Shown here: positions 1 through 6,665 of the stretch, in pieces
Numbering within the stretch: the first letter of the stretch is position 1
How the letters are laid out: every line of letters starts with the position of its first letter
Origin: Veillonellaceae bacterium
GTDB taxonomy: Bacteria > Bacillota_C > Negativicutes > UBA1444
Direction: 5' to 3'
DNA length: 7,751 bases
Assembly: GCA_012798135.1 (NCBI GenBank)
Contig: JAAZNU010000224.1
Location: 1-7,751, forward strand
Notes under the pieces: generated by a model
Told to the model about the DNA's origin: nothing
Database searches by the model: none
What the model saw: only the letters and a program-made list of their open reading frames with translations
Translations under genes and position numbers: made by a program

Positions 1-771
1 CAGCGGCTTGGCCGGTTCGGTTTTCACAATTGAGAGCGATGGGCTGCCCTGAGAGATGCTCGCTGGCGGGCAGGTGACTGGCGTTGGCGGGGTTTTGGTG
101 GGTTCATTGGGCTTGCCTGGAATGACGCCGTTGCAGCCGCCCGGCACCTGGGCGCAGTTGATCACCCCGTTTTGATAGAGCAGCAGTCCCAGGCGTGGAT
201 CTAGATCGGCGAAGGAAAGCGTCGCCAGGTCGCCAAGGAAATCGAAACCCGAGAACCAGGTCCAGACGTTCTCGTTGCCGCTGATTACCGACTGCCAGAA
301 GTCGCTGGGATTGACATATTCCGGGTGCTCGCTGGAGACCCTGTCCCAGTCGATGTTGTTGCCCAGGAGCGCTCCCAGTGCTTCCGCGGCGGCCATGCCG
401 CCGATGCCTACCTGGGAGGTGGCGTTAGCAAAACCGCTCTCCACGGGATTAGCGGCCATCATCACCAGGGTGATCGGAGAGGGCAGGACCACAATATTGC
501 CCTCCGGGGTCTGGTAGCGGTGGTAGTTGGCGTCCAGATCGATCTCCTGTCCAAAGGGTAGCGGAATATCCATCCACTCCGCCGGCTCATTGGACTCGCC
601 CAGGTCAGTGAGGTTATCGAAACGGATGTTGCCGTTCTCATCCACCACCTCGCCCCAGCCAGAGCCTTCATCTTGGGCCTGGGCGTTGAGCAGTGGCTGG
701 GCCAGGTTGAAGACCAGTACAAGGGCAATCAGAGCAAAAAAGATCGAACGACGAATCGATGTATGGATCAT
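1..771 (-). CDS. Secreted protein with signal peptide, 3' end outside window
   Basis: An open frame of 257 codons with no stop runs off the left edge. The N terminus is a classic Sec signal peptide: basic start (MIHTSIRR), a hydrophobic core at about residues 9-23, and a likely AQA-QDE cleavage site near residue 33. The mature part is acidic and rich in Asn, Gly and Trp, with a Cys pair near residues 212 and 218. It then enters a Pro/Thr-rich linker at about 222-240, which suggests a second domain beyond the window. The start is fixed by an AAGGAG ribosome site at 778-783, six bases upstream. The ATG lies three bases after the stop of the upstream gene, so the two are almost certainly co-transcribed and perhaps translationally coupled. 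I do not recognise the family. A surface or conjugation-associated role is possible but not shown. Confidence 0.8.
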   Translation of the reverse strand, partial: MIHTSIRRSIFFALIALVLVFNLAQPLLNAQAQDEGSGWGEVVDENGNIRFDNLTDLGESNEPAEWMDIPLPFGQEIDLDANYHRYQTPEGNIVVLPSPITLVMMAANPVESGFANATSQVGIGGMAAAEALGALLGNNIDWDRVSSEHPEYVNPSDFWQSVISGNENVWTWFSGFDFLGDLATLSFADLDPRLGLLLYQNGVINCAQVPGGCNGVIPGKPNEPTKTPPTPVTCPPASISQGSPSLSIVKTEPAKPL

Positions 772-774
772 GGC

Positions 775-1332
775 TCACTCCTTGGTGAAGCGTTCAGCTT
801 CCCCAGGTGTCAGGAAGCGCTCGAACTTCCAAACTCCTTGATCGACTACCACCAGGACATAGGCGGTATCACTGGTTTTTTCGCTGCCGGGCATGGGTTG
901 GTTCAGTTCAACCTGGACTTCCCAGACTTGCGTGGCCGCGTTTTTACGCGCGGAGGCGGTCCCCTGGCTGACTTTCTGAATAGCTTTGGCTTGCGCTGTG
1001 ATCTCAAAGGACTGGTCGCCAAAGGATTGCCACAATTTTTCCGCTCCCAGCTTGTACAAACTGCAGCCGGCCGGGGTTGCGATCTCGCACAGCCTTGCCA
1101 GCCAGGCGTCTTCCCCAGTCTGGCTGGCAAGGCTGAAAAATACCTGGGTGCCATTCAAGGCAGCTTCCGCAGCCAGGCGGTCATCAGGCGGGAGCCGGTC
1201 AAACTCGCTGCCGGCCTGGTTTGGATCGATGAGCGGCAGCCAGGAACCGCGGGTGGTATAGGCGGCCCACGCTCCGGCCAATAACAGGAGGAGAACCAAT
1301 ACTTTAGGAAGAAAGTTGTTGAGTCGACGCAT
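775..1332 (-). CDS. Membrane-anchored protein, possible NTF2/VirB8-like fold
   Basis: 185 residues. A short basic start (MRRLNNFLPK) is followed by one hydrophobic helix at about residues 9-24. The rest, about 160 residues, has no further membrane segment. This predicts a single-pass N-in protein with its bulk outside the membrane. The soluble part has a helical first half with two cysteines (near residues 82 and 90) and a second half of alternating hydrophobic strands that contains VWEVQVELNQP and AYVLVVVDQGVWKFERF. This pattern of a membrane anchor plus a helix-then-sheet domain resembles the NTF2-like VirB8/TcpC proteins of conjugation systems, but no signature motif proves it. The start is supported by GAGG eight bases upstream. 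It is the first gene of a two-gene unit, and a leader with an intrinsic terminator lies immediately upstream. Confidence 0.75.
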   Translation of the reverse strand: MRRLNNFLPKVLVLLLLLAGAWAAYTTRGSWLPLIDPNQAGSEFDRLPPDDRLAAEAALNGTQVFFSLASQTGEDAWLARLCEIATPAGCSLYKLGAEKLWQSFGDQSFEITAQAKAIQKVSQGTASARKNAATQVWEVQVELNQPMPGSEKTSDTAYVLVVVDQGVWKFERFLTPGEAERFTKE

Positions 1333-1356
1333 GCTCTAAACCTCAAAAATGGAATC

Positions 1357-1406
1357 AAAAACGGCCCACGGGTGCTCGTGTTTCGGACGAGACACTACGT
1401 GGGCCG
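1357..1406 (-). terminator. Intrinsic terminator in the leader of the left operon
   Basis: Arms CGGCCCACG (1362-1370) and CGTGGGCCG (1398-1406) pair perfectly over 9 bp. The stem continues inward with one or two bulges (GTGCTCGT against ACGAGACAC) around a short loop. On the minus strand the stem is followed directly by TTTTT (1361-1357). On the plus strand the run after the stem is too short, so the orientation is minus. It lies only about 25 bases before the start codon at 1332 and about 85 bases downstream of a minus-strand promoter. It would therefore either attenuate the operon or end a short RNA. Confidence 0.7.
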
Positions 1407-1492
1407 CGTTTATCAGAGACGAAAGTTACAATGCCTGGTGTGGCAAACGGTAATACAGGTGTGCGGCTATGGAATTATTGCGAACAAAGGAT

Positions 1493-1521
1493 ATGATAGT
1501 GAGGTGGAAACGATCTGTCAA
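1493..1521 (-). promoter_or_regulatory. Sigma70-type promoter reading toward the left operon
   Basis: On the minus strand a consensus -35 box TTGACA (1521-1516) is followed by an exact 17-bp spacer and a -10 box TATCAT (1498-1493), which has one mismatch to TATAAT. Transcription should start near 1486. The transcript would cross the terminator at 1357-1406 before reaching the gene that starts at 1332. Confidence 0.7.
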
Positions 1522-1529
1522 CAGGCTCA

Positions 1530-1553
1530 TACGTAAGCTGCCCGGCTTACGTA
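1530..1553. repeat. Perfect 9-bp palindrome behind the -35 box, possible operator
   Basis: TACGTAAGC (1530-1538) and GCTTACGTA (1545-1553) are perfect reverse complements around a six-base spacer. No T run follows on either strand, so it is not a terminator. It sits just upstream of the -35 box of the minus-strand promoter, where activators or repressors commonly bind as dimers. No regulator gene is visible in the window. Confidence 0.45.
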
Positions 1554-1716
1554 CATTTGTCCAGCTATACATAGCCAGATGTCACCTTGCCATACGAACC
1601 AGGAAAATGGCGTATCGGCAGCAGATGCTTGATTCAATCTGCGATCTTAATCAATCGCTTCGGCTGTTCGTTGTTTGCGTATTACAGGCTGATTCACAGC
1701 AAGGTTTTGAATCAGA

Positions 1717-2134
1717 TTAGCAAGATAAGATTCTTTCCGGCACTGGAATGTCTGCCTCGGCGCCTGTTCCTCCCGATGGTGTGGCGAAGATCTTCTTGTT
1801 ATGCAGCAGTCCTGTATACTCCCTCCCCCAGATGGTGACAGCCGCGTCTCTTACCGCAGAGGTTGGTGAGAATCTGGCCGGAGGAGAGTTCCGCCAGCAG
1901 GATGCGCCTATCCTCCATCTTGGTTGCGGCAAATTGTCCGGCCGGGTCCAGGGTGAACAAAACAATTTTTGTCTCTTGAATCAGATTGATCTTGCGTAGC
2001 CGTTTTCCATCCGCCAGGGTCTAAATATTCTGTACACCCGGCATGGTACTCTGCCGGCGGTGGGTGGCCTCGGCCACCTGCTGCCGCCACACCAAAAGCA
2101 AATCGGCCGGCCCGTCCGGCTGGTCGTCTTGCGT
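1717..2134 (-). pseudogene. Decayed beta-propeller (WD-like) gene fragment
   Basis: From 2134 the minus strand reads as protein-like text containing ADLLLVWRQQ. It hits an in-frame TAG at 2021-2023, then continues in the same frame through LADGKRLRKI, IVLFTLDPAGQFAATKMEDR and ILLAELSSGQIL. Near 1855-1865 the sense shifts by one base to another frame with AVRDAAVTIWGREYTG, ending at TAA (1717-1719). The middle segment matches the WD/propeller pattern of a hydrophobic strand, an 'F..DP.G....A...ED' turn, then 'I.L.ELSSG'. DAAVTIW resembles the closing strand of such a repeat. The fragment starts about ten bases after the stop of the large STAND gene. It could be the tail of a former STAND paralogue or another propeller protein. 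I see no intact start. Confidence 0.5.
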
Positions 2135-2143
2135 TTATCTTTT

Positions 2144-5100
2144 TTACTCGCCCACCGGCAGGTTCGGACAGGTCTGTCGGTAGGGAACCTGGTCGCCAAG
2201 GTACTGCCTCCACTCGGCCTGGGTCAGGTTGCGCTCCAGGCGGGCGCAGGCTAACTCAATCAAATCCTCGGGCTGCCAGAGCCACACCCGGGCGGTTCTG
2301 TCACCACCCGACACCACCCACTTGCCATCCGGGCTAAAGGCAACTGAATAGGCAGAATCCTCATGGGTCATGCGAGCTATCTCAGTGCCGGTGGCAGTTT
2401 CCCATACCCGGGCGGTGCCATCATCACTGCCCGAAACCACCCACTTCCCATCCGGGCTGAACGCAACCGAATTGACAGAACCATCATGGGTCATGCGGGC
2501 TATCTCAGTGCCGGTGGCAGCTTCCCATACTCGGGCGGTGTCATCATCACTGCCCGAGATCACCCACTTACCATCCGAGCTGAAGGCGACCGAATGGACT
2601 ATGTGTTCATGGGTCATGCGGGCGATCTCGGTACCGGTGGCAGCTTCCCACACCCGGGCGGTGTTATCCCCACTGCCCGAGATCACCCACTTCCCATCCG
2701 GGCTGAACGCAACCGAATCGACAAAACCATCATGGATCATGCGGGCTATCTCAGTGCCGGTGGCAGCTTCCCATACCCGGGCGGTGCCATCCCCACTGCC
2801 CGAAACCACCCACTTCCCGTCTGGACTGAAGGCAACCGAATCGACAGAACCATCATGGGTCATGCGGGCTATCTCAGTGCCGGTGGCGGCTTCCCACACC
2901 CGGACGGTGTGATCCCAACTGCCGGAGATCACCCACTTGCCATCCGGGCTGAACGCTACTGAAGTAATATAATCATCATGGGACATGCGGGAGATGGGAG
3001 CGGCATGGATCGCTAACCCTTTCCCTAGAACCTGGTTTGAGGCGGATTCGGGATATCGTTTCAGTGATTCCACTGAGAGGAGCATGGCGCTTGGCAACTG
3101 ATCAATGCTTTTTGCCATTACATCACTTGCCTGGACAGCGAGCTGGCGGGCCAGGCTGATATTGGCCTGCTGCTCAGCGCGCCGGACCTGAAACCAGCTA
3201 AAAATGGCCAGGCCGGCCATAACAAAGACCGCGGCAACCGCGAAGGCAAGCCAGCGCCCGCGGTTTCTATACTGGCGTTCCTTTTCCACCCGCGCTTTTT
3301 CCTGCAGATCGAAGCAGGCGGCGAGGTAATCGAACTCCAACTGATTAAAAGAATACTGCTTGGATACCGCCAATCCCCGGGCGTCTTCCAACCGCCCCGC
3401 GCGGTGAATGAGCAGGCTGCCATCGCGGCTGGCTTTCTCCCACTCCAGGGCAGCATCATTCACCCCCTCGGCCAGGCGCAGGGCAGCCCGGTCCTCGTCC
3501 AGCCAACCGCGCAGGCGCGGCCAGTAGCGGATCAGCGCCTCGTGCGCTACCTCAACCTCTTCCTGCCCGGTCAGCGCGTCGGCGTTGGTCATCACCAGGC
3601 GGGCGTCCGCCAGGCGCCGCACCAGGTCGAGCGTCGCCAGCCGGTCGCTGCCGGCCGGGACCAGGTCGTCCAGCGCGACCCGGCGGCGGGTGTCGCGGTG
3701 TTCGACGCCCGCCAGGCTGTTTTGTGCGCCACCATCCAGGCGGGTGAGCCGCAGGAAGATCGCGCGCATGCGCTCGCGGCTGTGCTCAGGCAGTGCGGTG
3801 TAGATCCCATCTGCGGTCTTGGCGATGGCTTCCCGCACCCCGCCGCCTGCACGGTATGCACTGGAACGCAGCCAGCGCCCGTGGCGGCGCTGCCATAGCT
3901 GCAGCAGCGCATGCTGGAGCAGGGGCATCGCCCCCGGCTCGGCCTGCACATCCGAGAGGATGGTTTCGGCCAGCCCGGCCTCAAAGCGCAGCCCCACCGC
4001 GCCCGCCTGCTGTTCGATCGCGCTGCGCAGCTCGCTCTGGGTCATCGGTGGGATGATCTCGGCATGCGCCTGGATCGCCTGCTTGAGCGCGGGGTACGGC
4101 GCGCATTCGCCCAAAAAGTCAGCCCGCAGCGTGAGGATCACCCGGTGTGTCGGTACCAGGCCAAGAAGCCGCTTGATAAACGCCTGCTGTTCGTCTTTTG
4201 CTGGGCACAGCGTGAACAACTCCTCGAACTGATCGACCATCACCAGCATATTCGCCGGGGCATTCACCAGTGCATTCTCCAGGCGAGCGAGTGGCTCGCT
4301 GCCCGGGGTAAAGGATGCCACCGGCGGATCGCCGAGCGCCGGCAGTAGCCCGGCCAGCACGATCGAGGATTTTCCGGTGCCCGAGGAACCTAAGACGGCC
4401 AGGAAGGGGTGTTCTTCCAGCCGCCTGGCGAGTGTTTTTACCAGTACATCCCGGCCAAAGAAAAACGCCCGGTCCTCCGTTCGGAAGGCGGCTAACCCCG
4501 GAAAGGGACAGCGCGTATCATACAGCGGAGGCGGTTTCCCGACTGCCAGTGCATTGAAGCTCAAGTCGAGGATCTCATCACAGGTCTGGTTCGCCTCCGC
4601 CAGCGCTGTAGCCCGCTCCGCCAACGCAGGCGCGCTCAGTCCTTCCTCAAAACGCACCCCGCGCAGCTTCTCCGCCAGCCTGGTAATGTGCGCCAGAAGA
4701 AACGGCGCGCGCTCTCCGGCGAGTTTGATCAGGTCGTTCAATCCACCATCGATTTCCGTTGGCGTGAGTGGGCGGTCCAAGGTATCGCTGAACAGCGCTT
4801 GGCCGCCCAGCCGGGAAAACACAGCCGGCACAGTCACATCCGTCCGCCCCATCAGCCCGGCCAGCGCTTCGCCCAGCGCCTGGTCCGGTGCGCCATGCTC
4901 GTGCAGGCGCGTATAAAAAGCCAGCACCAGTGCATTGGCCGTCGGGATGCTGACTCGTCCTGTCATCGCCAGCACGGCAGGCAGTCCCAACTCGCGCACC
5001 AGGCGCTGACCCAGCCCGCCAAAGCCGTTCTCGGCATCCGGCTTCGCGCTCTCGCAGGTCATCAGGAACGCGAAATAGGGCAGGCCGCGATCCTGGTGGA

Positions 5101-5848
5101 GGTTGTTCAGCCGCTCGATCAACTGTGTCGCCGTGATCGGACGCCCATCATCGCCAGGCAGGTAGAGCCGCGTCTCGTCGTCGCGGTACTGCCCGTGACA
5201 CACGATATGCAGCAGCGTATAGGAACCGGCGGTCAGGCGCTCGCACAGCGTGTTGAGGTTCGGCGCCCCCTGCGCATCCGCCACACTGGCCAGCACATCG
5301 CAGGGCATCTCGCCCAAAGCCGCGCGTACGCCTTGGACGGTGGCAGGGATATCGAAGTCATCCAGTGGGTATTCCCCGGCCAGGTCGCTCGGCCCCGCCA
5401 CCAGCAGCAGAGCGCGTAGATCGCGCCGTCCGATGGGTGGAAAGCGCCGCCCGGTGAGCGAAGGAAGGTACAGTGAGAAAGGCGTTTCCTGCCGGAGGGA
5501 GAGAAAGCTCCAGCGGTTGTCGAAAGGTGCGCACAGCCGCTCCCAGTGCAGCACCCGCAGGTCGGGGTCCTCAATATTCAGCAAAACGCGTAGCTCTTCA
5601 GGCTGGCCCCCTTCACCCGACAAGGCCAATGCCCGCGTGAAGGCATCCCGAAGGTCATCGTGAAAGAGCGCCTTACCAAGAAAGGTTCCGTATTCCAGGG
5701 GAAGTTGACAATGACTGAGTCCATCGAGATGGAGGGTGAGCAGGCCTTCGCTGCGCACAGGCAGGAGGTTGTCTTTCCGGGTGAGCAGGCCAGCCACCGG
5801 CCATCCATCCTCGGCCTTGCGATAAATCACAATCTCGAACGTGGGCAT
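2144..5848 (-). CDS. CHAT protease-nSTAND1 ATPase-TM-WD40 signal-response protein
   Basis: 1234 residues, intact. Residues 1-140 form the beta-rich N-terminal region typical of CHAT proteins. The caspase-like CHAT domain (about 140-355) shows HIVCHG with His218 and LMTCESA with Cys265, the expected catalytic dyad. The nSTAND1 ATPase follows: FPGLAAFRTEDRAFFFGRD at about 449-467, Walker A GSSGTGKSS at 487-495, Walker B VMVDQFEE with Asp539, an LTLRADF sensor-like strand at 572-578, and the closing AHEALIRYWPRLRGWL near 768-783. A basic linker precedes one membrane helix (about 866-886). Six WD40 repeats fill 955-1189. A C-terminal cap (1190-1234) contains RNLTQAEW and TCPNLP, as in related proteins. 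By family knowledge, WD repeats sense a ligand, the ATPase oligomerises and the CHAT protease is released to cut targets, often in defence or cell death. The substrate is unknown. The start is the only ATG after an in-frame TAA at 5873-5875, with AGGGGGG three bases upstream. It is transcribed alone. Confidence 0.95.
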   Translation of the reverse strand: MPTFEIVIYRKAEDGWPVAGLLTRKDNLLPVRSEGLLTLHLDGLSHCQLPLEYGTFLGKALFHDDLRDAFTRALALSGEGGQPEELRVLLNIEDPDLRVLHWERLCAPFDNRWSFLSLRQETPFSLYLPSLTGRRFPPIGRRDLRALLLVAGPSDLAGEYPLDDFDIPATVQGVRAALGEMPCDVLASVADAQGAPNLNTLCERLTAGSYTLLHIVCHGQYRDDETRLYLPGDDGRPITATQLIERLNNLHQDRGLPYFAFLMTCESAKPDAENGFGGLGQRLVRELGLPAVLAMTGRVSIPTANALVLAFYTRLHEHGAPDQALGEALAGLMGRTDVTVPAVFSRLGGQALFSDTLDRPLTPTEIDGGLNDLIKLAGERAPFLLAHITRLAEKLRGVRFEEGLSAPALAERATALAEANQTCDEILDLSFNALAVGKPPPLYDTRCPFPGLAAFRTEDRAFFFGRDVLVKTLARRLEEHPFLAVLGSSGTGKSSIVLAGLLPALGDPPVASFTPGSEPLARLENALVNAPANMLVMVDQFEELFTLCPAKDEQQAFIKRLLGLVPTHRVILTLRADFLGECAPYPALKQAIQAHAEIIPPMTQSELRSAIEQQAGAVGLRFEAGLAETILSDVQAEPGAMPLLQHALLQLWQRRHGRWLRSSAYRAGGGVREAIAKTADGIYTALPEHSRERMRAIFLRLTRLDGGAQNSLAGVEHRDTRRRVALDDLVPAGSDRLATLDLVRRLADARLVMTNADALTGQEEVEVAHEALIRYWPRLRGWLDEDRAALRLAEGVNDAALEWEKASRDGSLLIHRAGRLEDARGLAVSKQYSFNQLEFDYLAACFDLQEKARVEKERQYRNRGRWLAFAVAAVFVMAGLAIFSWFQVRRAEQQANISLARQLAVQASDVMAKSIDQLPSAMLLSVESLKRYPESASNQVLGKGLAIHAAPISRMSHDDYITSVAFSPDGKWVISGSWDHTVRVWEAATGTEIARMTHDGSVDSVAFSPDGKWVVSGSGDGTARVWEAATGTEIARMIHDGFVDSVAFSPDGKWVISGSGDNTARVWEAATGTEIARMTHEHIVHSVAFSSDGKWVISGSDDDTARVWEAATGTEIARMTHDGSVNSVAFSPDGKWVVSGSDDGTARVWETATGTEIARMTHEDSAYSVAFSPDGKWVVSGGDRTARVWLWQPEDLIELACARLERNLTQAEWRQYLGDQVPYRQTCPNLPVGE
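2282..2986 (-). repeat. Six WD40 repeats in a 123-bp tandem array
   Basis: The repeats begin at 2986, 2863, 2740, 2617, 2494 and 2371, an exact 41-codon period with no insertion or deletion until the last unit. The invariant core reads SVAF, DGKWV, SG, D.T.RVW, and ATGTEIAR in units 1-5. Differences concentrate at repeat positions 5, 6, 8, 24 and 26, for example D/G/H at position 5 and W/G/D at position 24. The last unit lacks one codon (SGG-D) and changes after RVW into the C-terminal cap. Near identity at DNA level points to recent duplication or homogenisation. Confidence 0.95.
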
Positions 5849-5909
5849 AAGCCCCCCTGAAAGGAATCCTATTTACAAACAGGATGCACAGGAAGAGAAA
5901 ACTATATTG

Positions 5910-5938
5910 ATTGTAGCGATTTACTGATTATGTGACAA
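5910..5938 (-). promoter_or_regulatory. Sigma70-type promoter of the STAND gene
   Basis: On the minus strand, TTGTCA (5938-5933, one mismatch to TTGACA) is separated by exactly 17 bp from TACAAT (5915-5910, one mismatch to TATAAT). The start would fall near 5903, giving an untranslated leader of about 55 bases before the ATG at 5848. This is enough for constitutive single-gene expression, and no operator overlaps the boxes visibly. Confidence 0.65.
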
Positions 5939-5960
5939 CAGCGTCTCGCTGCCCGCTCAG

Positions 5961-6097
5961 GGCGATTGCAATCTCCTGGCTGAAGAAATTCTCACCCCGC
6001 GGCCTTTCAAACCCATCGATTTCGACATCCATTGTGCGTGTTCACGCGGGGTGAGGATTTTAAATGAAATACCAAATATCTTGGTAATGCAATCGCC
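5961..6097. repeat. Cluster of nested inverted repeats upstream of the STAND gene
   Basis: Three pairings nest within 137 bases. The outer arms GGCGATTGCA (5961-5970) and TGCAATCGCC (6088-6097) are a perfect 10-bp match. The inner arms (5986-6001 and 6045-6060) contain an 11-bp perfect core CTCACCCCGCG/CGCGGGGTGAG, extended by four A/T pairs and one G-T wobble. A small hairpin TACCAA-ATATC-TTGGTA sits at 6070-6086. Together they would fold into one branched structure. No duplicated target site flanks the outer arms. It may be a structured RNA, a decayed small transposable element or a regulatory region. Confidence 0.5.
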
Positions 6098-6205
6098 TGC
6101 AGGTTCTTTGCTTTGCTCCACAATCAGGCAGCCTGCCTCCCGATCTACTGCTCCGAACGACCCTCGCGAACCGGGTGGAGAAGCAGCTTTAAAATTTCTC
6201 CGTGA

Positions 6206-6570
6206 TCAGCCGGCCTTGGCCTTCTCGTGTTCGTCGAAGAAGCGCGCATTCTTCGGCCACTGGATCTTTTTGGTCAGCCCATACCAGGTCTTCTTCCAGC
6301 CGGGGGCGCCGATGATCGCCATCTTGAAGATCGGGTCGGTTTTATCCCCCGGACGGTGATTGAAGAAGGCGATGATCTCGGCAGCCTATCGGTCAGGGCC
6401 ATGTTGAGGTTCATGCGCACCCGGTCGCCGAAGGGGTGGCAGAGGATGGCTTCGGCGGCGTTAATCTCCGCGGCCAGGCCTTCGCGGCCGGACCCGTAAC
6501 CGGCGATGTTCAGGCCAAAGAGAGGGGGGGCTTTCACCATGACCCAGACGAAACGCAGGCGGCGGGGCAT
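6206..6570 (-). pseudogene. Frameshifted small STAS/SpoIIAA-like protein
   Basis: The minus strand reads from an ATG at 6570 through RLRFVWVMVKAPPLFGLNI, AAEINAAEAILCHPFGDRVR and MNLNMALTD. Coding sense then jumps one frame near 6384-6387 and continues as AAEIIAFFNHRPGDKTDP, FKMAIIGAPGWKKTWYGL and ARFFDEHEKAKAG to TGA at 6206-6208. Restoring one G in the minus-strand GG at that point gives a continuous 121-residue protein. Third codon positions are strongly G/C on both sides of the break. The ending, a hydrophobic 'MAIIG' strand, 'GWKK', a helix, then 'ARFFDE.EKA', fits the small STAS/SEC14 or SpoIIAA-like family of about 120 residues. That family call is from pattern only. The break is either a real mutation or a sequencing error. 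No clear ribosome site or promoter was found. Confidence 0.5.
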
Positions 6571-6665
6571 GCCATTTACGCCTGGGTGATTACCTTGCCG
6601 GTGTGGCGGAACGACCCGTCTGTGTGGCCCGACAAGCGCGAGAGCGCCGGCAAATGCCGATCTTC

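Larger units (their letters stand above)
1407..1716. other. AT-richer non-coding stretch with leader and promoter
   Basis: This stretch is visibly less GC-rich than its neighbours. Besides the promoter (1493-1521) and the palindrome (1530-1553), it holds an 8-bp inverted repeat, CTGATTCA/TGAATCAG, at 1689-1696 and 1708-1715. The predicted leader RNA from about 1486 to 1407 contains no ATG on the minus strand, so a standard leader peptide is unlikely. An 83-residue plus-strand frame at 1469-1720 has no convincing ribosome site and no recognisable domain, so I do not call it a gene. Confidence 0.5.
5849..6205. other. Intergenic region upstream of the STAND gene
   Basis: It holds the STAND promoter (5910-5938), the AGGGGGG ribosome site (5852-5858) and the nested inverted repeats (5961-6097). 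From 6098 to 6205 I see no gene, promoter or terminator. A 34-residue minus-strand frame at 5928-6032 overlaps the -35 box of the promoter and is not called a gene. Confidence 0.6.

Noticed and set aside
673..1284. 203-residue plus-strand frame
   Set aside because: It lies antisense to two well-supported minus-strand genes with signal peptide, membrane anchor and ribosome sites.
1469..1720. 83-residue basic plus-strand frame in the AT-richer stretch
   Set aside because: There is no ribosome site or domain, and it overlaps a near-consensus promoter and the palindrome on the other strand.
1707..1987. 12-bp direct repeat TTGAATCAGATT at 1707-1718 and 1976-1987
   Set aside because: It is short and AT-rich, one copy lies inside the decayed frame, and no element ends coincide; I treat it as chance.
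2103..2121. Short GC-rich hairpin just after the STAND stop, possible terminator
   Set aside because: The stem is only about five base pairs and the following minus-strand sequence has no clean T run.
2363..2962. Long plus-strand frame with repeated GHAGYLSAGGSFPY text, resembling a repeat protein
   Set aside because: It is the antisense shadow of the WD40 array; its periodicity is fully explained by the minus-strand repeats, which have clear domain sense.
2282..2986. 123-bp tandem units considered as a CRISPR-like or satellite array
   Set aside because: The units are contiguous, in frame and encode WD40 blades; there are no spacers.
5928..6032. 34-residue minus-strand frame starting MDVEIDGFERP, protein-like in look
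   Set aside because: It has no ribosome site, overlaps the -35 box of the STAND promoter and lies inside the inverted-repeat cluster; it may be a gene remnant, but I cannot support it as a gene.
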